Positions 55,485-64,000 of a stretch of DNA of 64,000 bases are shown here, piece by piece. Below the pieces are notes generated by a model that made no database searches, was not told where the DNA came from, and was given only the letters and a program-made list of their open reading frames with translations. This DNA is from Steromphala cineraria (Eukaryota; Mollusca; Gastropoda; Trochida; Trochidae), in NCBI GenBank assembly GCA_916613615.1, contig OU744725.1, positions 54,397,575 to 54,461,574 on the forward strand. The letters run 5' to 3'. Numbering within the stretch: the first letter of the stretch is position 1; each line of letters begins with the position of its first letter. The translations under genes and the position numbers were made by a program.

Positions 55485-55933
55485 CAACCTGGTTCCCTGG
55501 CCTCGTTCCGCGTGCGCTATACCTAAGGCCATGGTGCTGGCTGTGCGATGGCTGCGCGCATAGCAGTGTTTCAAAATGGCGGACACACTAAGAAATGTAC
55601 ATAGATATATCTCGTTCTCGCTTTACAGCCACGACATAGTGACGACGTACAGCTGTCAATTATCCAAATTAAATTAGAAATCGAAATTGCGTTACAAATT
55701 TTTTTTGTGGCAAAGGGGTTTTGCTAAACAGAATAGTGTTTGAAGCGAAGCGATAGCCCCGCCCACTCAGGCCACTGATGGTTGTAAACAAAGACAGTGG
55801 ATAGAAACAAATATTGTTTTCTGCGTGTCTTGAAATTCTTTTTTCAAATACAATGTACTGGCAATATGGAAAAAAGGCGATTGTGCGAAAATTCCCAAAA
55901 CCTTTCCCTACAAACATCTGTTAACGTTGATGT

Positions 55934-56407
55934 TTAATTGACACAGAGTATATCTTTCATAAAATTTTATTTGGTTTTGATAAGCTACAAAATATCTAAT
56001 ATGCTGATTGAAGTTCATATCTCATCACTGGACTTGCAAATATATCCATTTATGCATAATATCTCTAAAATGCTTGATTTTATGGAAAAATCAAGAAAAC
56101 ATCTCAAATACCTTTAATATTCGAAATTATGCATCCAATTAATCTACCCATTAGTTACAATACCTAATAAACACTATCGAATATATCTTCCTGTCAGCTT
56201 ATGACAAGGTTTCAAAGTTTGGTGAATTTGCGCGCGCCACTCGAGCCACATCGTCCGGTTTTCGATCAAAATCCCGACTTTCGCTCTTATGAACTGATTG
56301 ACGTTTAACTTGTTATTTTCAGTAACAGTAAGTGGTTCCCGATGTAAAAACATCGATTTCCAAATTTGACATATGTGATCCTATCAACATACTCTGTGTC
56401 TCTTTAA
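55934..56407. mobile_element. TTAA-flanked MITE, family B copy 2, nested
   Basis: TTAA at 55934-55937 and 56404-56407, with TTGACACAGAGTATA and ATACTCTGTGTCTCT ends, as in the copy at 53720. It is slightly shorter through internal deletions. It sits inside the 2.8-kb inverted-repeat element. Confidence 0.8.
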
Positions 56408-56726
56408 GTACGATGTAATAAATTAGTCTAATGCTTGCGGTGGCTATCTCTGGTAAACCTCCCATCTCATGAACATTGGTTCAGAATTTATTAGGGCCTA
56501 ATAGGAGTCACCTCTTCATAAATCTAGCTGCAACAAATATACTTCTTTTTCATTTCAATTTAATGAACCTTTAATGCACTATCATGTATTGATTCTTACT
56601 TTTATCATACCACACCAAAAATCGTTATTCATAAATTGAATCCAATGCATGATATGCACGGATTGAATTATAAAAAGTCACGACCTGATTAATCTAGTGG
56701 CCTTTTAAATCATTATAATAAGGGTA

Positions 56727-56746
56727 CCCCCCCCCCCCCCCCCCCT
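56727..56746. repeat. Poly-C run
   Basis: About 19 consecutive C after GGTA. A second run of about 17 C is at 57345-57361. Such runs are assembly-sensitive; no function is inferred. Confidence 0.8.
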
Positions 56747-58321
56747 CTAATATATATTTAGGCTAAGCTATACTTCCTATGCACAGCTATATGTTTGAAA
56801 TAATCGATCGATACTTTAGAAACTCATTGCACAATTGCGCTATGGTATTCTTTTTCCAAAACCCGAAATTAGTTTATGCTATATTCTTATATTTGTTTAA
56901 CAACTGACAAACTATTGAAACCAATAAAAATTAAATCTATACATATGGTTAGAAAATAAAAAACAAATATCAAAACGGGAACCAATGTGTTGACACATTA
57001 AAATATTTACACTTGTTTGACGCAAGCTTTGAAGTTTATATTATTCTTACATTGTCAGTTTAAGAATGTGTGTTATGTACGGTTTACATTAGTACATTTG
57101 ATTTTTGCACTCAAGAACAAAGCAGGCTACTGAAAAAACATGTTTGAGATAAAAGCAATAATTTTCGATATAAATATATATCAAATTACCACTCAAACAC
57201 ATAAATTATGTATGAAATTCCAAAATGAAGCAAAATAAATTCTGTGATGAAGCAATTATCAGCTTCGAGTAATGAAACATCGCATTTAAAAAACCTTCTA
57301 TATACATATTAACCAATTCATTGAGTGTCTACGGGCTCACGAACAACCCCCCCCCCCCCCCTTCTGATCTACGATAACATCCTTAATAGGCAATATTGGT
57401 AACATGTTTCTTAAGCAAGTATTCAGACACATAAAGTAAAAGGGACATATAAAAAGGAAGGATTTGTGATTGATTTAGTTAGCTTTACTTGTTAAGATAA
57501 TATAACTTTTGTGAAAATATCAGTTGATTAACAAACTACTCATTAAAAAGAAAAAGACTCTGGAACAAATGAATTCTTGATTTTATCATGGTGACATGCC
57601 ATGAGGAGAAGCATTAGATGTGACTGATCCACATTCGACGAAACTTTGCCGTGAAATGTGAAGTGTTATTCTAATGCAAAATACAAGAACATATATTTGG
57701 TGAAAACAGTTTATTGGTATGATTAGCATTGTAACTCATCTGGTTCTTGTTTTTACAAATAAAAATATCGTTAATATAGTAAATGAGAGGTTACTTTATC
57801 TCATTGTGTGTATGACAATTCTTTTTCGTTGACAGATTTTGGATGGGATCGTTTCCATTAATTATCCCCAAACCGCCTATATTTTACATTACCCGTATTT
57901 GTAAAAAGCTTCATGACTTCTGATGACACGAAGGAAACACAATTTAATTTGCTTCAATTTTCAAACTGTCATACTCGAACCCATCCACTGTCTTTGTATA
58001 TAGGCCTACCCACCATATCAGTGGCCTGAGTGGGCGGGGCTATCGCTTCGCTTCAAACACTATTCTGTTTAGCAAAACCCCTTTGCCACAAAAAATATTT
58101 GTAACGCAATTTCGATTTCTAATTTAATTTGGATTCTTGACAGCTGTTCGTCGTCACTATGTCGTGGCTGTAAAGCGAGAACGAGATATATCTATGTACA
58201 TTTCTTAGTGTGTCCGCCATTTTGAAACACTGCTATGCGCGCAGCCATCGCACAGCCAGCACCATGGCCTTAGGTATAGCGCACGCGGAACGAGGCCAGG
58301 GAACCAGGTTGGGCATGTAAC

Positions 58322-60108
58322 GAGCTTGGCCGGTATGAATATTCATGACTAGCTAGATGATTGACAGGCGTTAATGTTTTGAAAGAGCGCTACCGTAATA
58401 CATGAAACAAATGGTCCAACAAGTTGAATTAGCTGGACATCTTTTGCTATTTTTGGTAAATTATAAGGGTGGTAGCTGAGCTGATGTTAAACACTCGATA
58501 GATTGCAAAACTTTATTTGATAAAATTTCTAATAAAAGGATGCCTTGCCTCACTTTTACGGGGCAGCCATTTTTCCTTGCTAGTTTTTACAGTAGGCCTG
58601 TGTTAATAAATTAGCAAATTGTTGACGAATAAAGATGTCATAATAGATATGTTATGTTGCTTCCGAATTGTGAGATCATTGTTTTAAAATAAGTTCAGCT
58701 AATAAAATGAAAATATATATACTTTCGCTATTTATTCCTATATCATAATTAACAGGAAATTATGAAGCTTACAACTTTGTAGTTTGTTTGTCTTTTTTTG
58801 CAGCAAATGTAACGCTTCATTACACATTTCTCATTGCTTTCTATCAAACTCTCTACTCTAAAAAAACAGTCGGACAATTTTTTATACACAAAAGGTTGTT
58901 TTTTCAATTAAGGCACACACAGAAAACTTTTATAAAATGCCAACAAAACTGAACATTTCAAATCACTAAAAATGTGAGAAAATATAAGTATAATTCTAAA
59001 TTTGAAACAAAAATCCCCCTGTAGATGCCTCAGTATTATGTTTATTCGTCTATTATATGTGACTTAATTGAGTGTCCCCGATAACATTTTCACTATATGA
59101 AAGGGTCATGAGACATTCCTTCATTTGATTAATCATTTATGACACAGATTACATTGTTTTTAATATGGTATAAAACATCTCCTTTATTGATCACATTAAA
59201 CTGTTCAATTAATTCATTTACACTGGCATGATCGCAGATCGGAATGTAACTGTATTTTAAAAGTACATATAAATCTATATGCTGTCCAATGCGGCTCGCC
59301 AACCGAAAATGTTTGAGGCGTACATATTGAGTAATGAGTTATGTAAGATTTTCAACGTATCAGGCTTTTTGAGGGTTTTTTTCTCACTTTTTCTCCCTTT
59401 TTTTCTCACTGCATTTCCTTCTTCATTCTTAGGCGTATAGGAATTCGCCGTATGTCGACGCAAAGAATCATTAACAAGACCTAAAAGATAGGCCCATAGT
59501 AGGCCTATAGCCTATATACATTTACTTTTTTTTCGCTTCAAAATATTTATTCAAGTATAAGGACTAGATTGATATCAAGACACTTTCCTAAATATTAAAG
59601 ACCAATTGAAAATGTCAGGGTTTTTTTTATGTATGTAGAAGAAAAAAATCAATGTATTTTAATGCGGTAGCCTACGTACTGAACCCTTGTATAAGAATTT
59701 GTAGTAAAAGGAAAACTGTCTGCCCTACAATTCTTTCACACAGCTATCTTCTCAAAAGTATTTCGATATCATTGTGGGAAATCTGGTTTTCTGAAGTGAC
59801 ACACGAGTCATGTTCAACATAAGATAAGAACACTCTTACATTCCCCTATATCCCCCTGAGGCATCCATGGTTGATGCGACTCTTCTTACCTTATATATAC
59901 GATTTTAAATAAGAAAAAATACCCATTAAAACATCATTGTTTGCAAGGAGAAATAACAGATGTGGCTTTATCTTTAATATCAAATCATATACATTCATAC
60001 ATATTATATATTATGTGTGTTTAAGTAACTGCATGTAGAAGGGTGCACGCGTGAGGCGAAAAGTTAATCAAGAATTGACTTCGAAATTTATAAAGTTTAT
60101 GGAGGTAT
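58322..60108. other. AT-rich intergenic sequence, nothing recognised
   Basis: The only frame of note is 59463-59275 on the minus strand (62 codons, Lys/Arg-rich, no motif). I see no repeats with paired ends and no splice-bounded exons here. Confidence 0.45.
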
Positions 60109-60191
60109 AAACTTAAAAACCGCAGTGCAAACACTGTGTAAATCCGCATATAGCGGATTTATGTCAAGTTTGCACTGCGGTTTTTAAGTTT
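60109..60191. repeat. Perfect 24-bp inverted repeat with inner second hairpin
   Basis: AAACTTAAAAACCGCAGTGC (start of the 24-bp left arm, 60109) pairs with the right arm ending 60191. Between them AAATCCGC (60140) and GCGGATTT (60153) form an inner 8-bp stem. Together they give a two-stem fold-back of 83 bp. Confidence 0.85.
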
Positions 60192-62640
60192 ATTTATTTT
60201 TATTATTTATTTTTTGAAGACATATTGTTTCTCCAAATAAAAAATTTAACAACAAAGAGATGCACTATTTTCGCGAAAAACGGTCCGCCACGGGGGCGTG
60301 GCTAGATATGACGTCATATGTATTATGACGTCACGAAATTAAGTTTACACGGGTATGAACAGCGTTCAGTAACACGAACTTTCCCGGGATGTTCAAGAAA
60401 CGGCCATCTGAAAAGACTATGCGTACAATATAGCTAAAAGTCACAAAATAGATATACTTATAAAATTATCAATACAGGAAGTCATTGTTATATTTGGCCA
60501 AGAGGTAACTTACATCCATTTATAGAAAGGTAAATGATAATAAATTGTTATTCACCCATTCAATTTCTGCCACAATGAAAGATATGTTGACACACAGTCG
60601 CTTTTTGCTGATTAATATTACATAATGTACTTAATTAATTTAGGATAGGTATTCGGTTTCCATAACTAAAATAAAACAAAAACTCCAAAACGCTGAACGA
60701 TTACAACAATAATATTCATGTATGATTGACGCCTTTAACGGCATTAGATATTAGACAATCGAACCCACAGATCATGATAGAGCGTCCCATATACTGCATT
60801 AATATTTTATTATGATGTGTTGTGTTCTTAATGTGTTTCTGATGATAATGTGTTTCATGATGTGTGAAGCCATACAGCTTCGGCAAGCCTCGGTTATTTG
60901 TTACTTTTATCAACGTAATACTATGTTGATCTATATGATATCAGAAGACACGAGGGTGATATTCTCTATATAGCTCTCCTAACAGAAAAACGTCGATCCT
61001 TCTAGATGAAAATTTCGTAATAAGTAAAATAAGTTAAATTTTAGGGATTTTTATAATAACGTAAAGGTGTTGTTTGAGATTGGGAGACTAGCTAAGCAGT
61101 CCGATTCAAATAAATGTTTTATTTCAGACGTTGTTTCAGCAATGTATACACAACAATGTTCGGACATATAGAATTTAATCTCATGAATTGCTAGTAGGGA
61201 TAGGTATATAGATTGGATCAAAAAACACTCTCAATCCAGAAAATGTGCAGTTTGAATGTGAATGAAGACCGATATCATCTCGAGTGTGAGTGTCCTGCTT
61301 ACCACACCTCAAGAATTAAGTACATCAAAAACTAATATTATTCACATAATGATATCTAAGTTTTTATTAACCACAGTTCTCTTAAAGACAAATCCGTTAC
61401 CTTACTGACAAATATTTATTTTGGAAAACACTGATATATATATATGTAAGTACTTTTGCAACGCGTGCGCATGTCTTTTTTACGCACAATGCAAATTTGA
61501 AAATGTTAGAATTGCATATATATATAATTTTATAAGTATATCTATTTTGTGACTTTTAGCTATATACAATGTTCTCTGATAGAATACTTAGAAAACCATT
61601 TTTAAAAATTTGAATTTTACATTTCAATAAAGGTGGTAGTCCGAGGATTGTCATAAGATTGCTTTCTCTCCATTTTATCATTTATATCCCACATACTGTT
61701 CATTTTTTCTGTTCGGGTACAAATTTCTCACAAGTTTTTAAACACAATATAGCATGATTTGTCTGTGGTGTAAAACTAGTATATTATTAATTTGCAGTAT
61801 AACATATTTCTAATCTATACATTCAATATGTTCATGTGTAATTGGTACAAATATATATTTCTTTATAAGTTCATTCATATATTAAAAATAAAACTCAATT
61901 GAGAATGTGTTTTTTTAAAAATGTATTTGACAATGTAATTGTTTCCATGTTATCACTTGTGGAAGGCAATATGTGCCGTTGATGCTTTGCTCTCAGTTGC
62001 CTCAGCTTATATAGCCAGTCGTAGAGTGATACCGTAAATATATGTGACAGTTCAACACGCCTTATCAGGAGATACAGACTTTTAGCCAAGTATGTTTATG
62101 TTAACAAAACTAACAAAACTAGCCTCTGACAGAGCTTTGAGGAAAGGAATTAAAAACATTACCCACTGAAGACTGTGCTGAAGTCACATTTCTTTATCGA
62201 ATAGTAAAAACAATATTATTTGTGCAATGAGACAGTTTTAAAATCCAATTAAAAGAAAATGCAATAAATAAAATGTATTTCTAATACAAACTGATGTCTG
62301 TCAAGTAGACTTATGGAGTCCTAGCGCCATTCTGTTTATAAACATTCTCCTGAGTAATGTTTGTTTTATATGAAAATCTGCTCTGCTCCAAGACTCCACG
62401 ACCCACTCCACGACTCCACTCCATCACTCCACTCCATAGATTACAATATACCAACTCTCTGTGACCGCCGGGCATGACCAAAAACACATTCACTCCTCTT
62501 GATATTCTTGATATTTCAAACTCAGACACCAGTGGTTCAAGTTACATTTATACCTACAATATGCAATGGAGTACGCTTAAATACCAATTGGTAACAATAT
62601 GTGTGTTATTACAGTGTTTCCCATTGACATACATGTAGAT
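60192..62640. other. AT-rich intergenic sequence, nothing recognised
   Basis: There is low-complexity CTCCA-rich sequence at about 62390-62450 and (AT)n at about 61434. TATGACGTCATA-like sites occur at 60310-60335. No exon or transposon end could be supported. Confidence 0.4.
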
Positions 62641-62644
62641 GTGT

Positions 62645-64000
62645 AGTATTGCATATATAATGAGTTACAAAAACTTTCATGAACGTCCTGAAGGACAATG
62701 GCGACGCAATGAAATGTGTTTGATTGATGCATATTGATGAAATAGACACACTGTCAACAGATGAATTCATATTGAAAATAACAGGACTACTCAGGAGGAA
62801 TGTAAGGTGATGTCAGGAAAATGAAAATTAATGGTTCAAATGGAAAGACAATGTATTTAAACTAAATGGAGCAGTAATAATTCAAATATACAATGTAACC
62901 TTTAGCCATGCTGTTCCTTTTTCTAACACAAAATGAATTAAAGGTGTTCACACAAAATGGCCTCTGACTATGGATTGTGTAATGAGATTTTTTACACTAT
63001 CAAAATAATACATTTAGCATTAATGAAAAATTAAAAATATACAGTTATCAAAATGCGTGCTACTACCCCTTTAAGGCGTATATGGTTCGATTGTAAGTTT
63101 TCGCCTTTTTCTGTCTTTTGCTCCTACACTATTGTAACCCTCTCTCCCACTTCAATCTTGTACATGGCGGATTTTGTCACCTGTCAATGTGGAATGTGTC
63201 TTTCGAGGTGAACCCACAGATGTTCGTTGGGATGTGAACTTGGAACTAGCAGCTGTTTGTTGAAACTATTGTTATTTCAACAATCACTGTCACACTACTC
63301 ATATGATTTGGCATACCCTTTGTTTTCTTGTGTTCATCAAATGCTATTTGTGAGTGTTGTTTAACTGGATATATTGCCACTGTGAATGTCTCTAGCTCCA
63401 GCCAACATTAGACAGACTGACTGGATGAAACGTTAGTAAAATCAAATATATAAGGGCAGAGGAAACCTTAAGAACTGTTAACTAGTGACTAGTTCATTTT
63501 TCGCACATAATAGCTGGTGCCACTTTCTCACACGAAAATAAGAACGTAACAATGGATCACCAGACACTGTATAATTTAATACAGAATGTTCAAATTGCTT
63601 AATATCAAAATGTAAGAAAATGTTAATTGAGTTTTATAAAGCAGAATACTCAAAACGTTTACTGTATATGCACGATAAAAGCTAAATTTAATGTACAATA
63701 CTTTTATGAAACAGTCACACGTCTGATTGAGCAAGATCTATCTCTATTGCCTTAAATACTGGTGAATAAGAATGATTGTGCATGCAAACAGGAAGTTATG
63801 GCCTAAGGAGATGAATATGAGCCGGAATGTTCTAAATAGTTACCAACTGAGGTCATTGTTTTCAAGTTAGATACACGCATGGAATTATGAAGCTGAGACC
63901 GTTGTTATTACTCACCCGTTGACGATATTGCTGTTTAATAAATCTACAAAGTTATCACACATTGTGTAATAACATCGCGCGATGACCCAATGACGTGACG
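62645..64000. repeat. Dispersed 1.4-kb repeat, copy 2 (runs off the window)
   Basis: Direct-orientation match to 18727-20118, starting at the same AGTATTGCATATATAATGAG. It carries the same truncated MITE A (about 62796-63076). Small indels include loss of the CAATGGATTTTGTATG stretch near 62960. The copy is cut by the window end. Confidence 0.85.

Larger units (their letters stand above)
55485..58311. mobile_element. 2.8-kb element with ~320-bp terminal inverted repeats
   Basis: The left arm (55485 to about 55802, starting CAACCTGGTTCCCTGGCC) and the right arm (about 57978-58311, ending GGCCAGGGAACCAGGTTG) are reverse complements with small indels. The 10-bp direct repeat GGCATGTAAC lies immediately outside at 55475-55484 and 58312-58321. 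Long terminal repeats and a 9-11 bp target duplication are Mutator-like traits (family knowledge). The interior has no transposase, contains MITE family B copy 2 and two poly-C runs, so it is non-autonomous. Confidence 0.85.

Overview
The window reads as nuclear DNA of an invertebrate animal, most probably a mollusc and within that a bivalve (inference). It is AT-rich, its genes are split by GT-AG introns, its proteins are animal families, and it is full of short inverted-repeat elements and GGAC-tailed elements of a kind I associate with bivalve genomes. There are no operons, CRISPR arrays or convincing tRNA/rRNA genes. Nearly all single-frame ORFs here are chance or transposon-derived; the real genes have short exons that were joined by hand using splice sites, reading phase and family conservation.

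Four host genes can be supported. (1) An allograft inflammatory factor 1 (AIF1/IBA1) gene on the + strand, 10327-18190, six exons, 151 aa, intact. (2) The C-terminal half of an FLVCR/SLC49 transporter on the - strand, 26057 down to 21942, six exons; the 5' half is not recognised. (3) An opsin-family receptor on the + strand, 26678-34478, six exons, 360 codons, with the retinal lysine present but an in-frame TAA at codon 268 between TM6 and TM7. (4) A DUF4140/DUF4139 protein (F37C4.5-like) on the - strand, 55283 down to 37710, nine exons. Its first coding exon carries a perfect 85-bp palindrome flanked by 9-bp direct repeats; removing exactly 89 bp leaves an uninterrupted 561-aa frame.

Layout: 0-9.6 kb is repeats (a LINE tail, TTAA-flanked MITEs, a decayed Mutator-like element, and a 1.76-kb tandem duplication carrying a second transposase scrap). 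9.6-18.7 kb is AIF1 with a minisatellite and a hairpin element in its introns. 18.7-21.9 kb is a dispersed 1.4-kb repeat (second copy at 62.6-64.0 kb) and unannotated sequence. 21.9-34.5 kb is the head-to-head FLVCR-like and opsin pair; the opsin introns hold decayed tandem copies of the opsin's own exon-intron junctions and a dead CR1-like LINE. 34.5-55.3 kb is repeats and the F37C4.5-like gene. Its introns hold a 120-bp satellite, a 5.2-kb L1-like LINE with 15-bp target duplications (itself split by a 156-bp-period tandem element), several MITEs and nested insertions. 55.5-58.3 kb is an element with about 320-bp terminal inverted repeats and a 10-bp target duplication. 58.3-62.6 kb is mostly featureless AT-rich DNA.

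The genes are not a pathway: a calcium-binding immune/cytoskeletal protein, a membrane transporter, a photoreceptor-type GPCR and a poorly characterised coiled-coil protein simply sit next to one another. I saw no new multi-gene system. The most unusual signals are the palindrome in a coding exon, and the opsin locus with its stop codon and its tandemly duplicated splice junctions on both a donor and an acceptor side.
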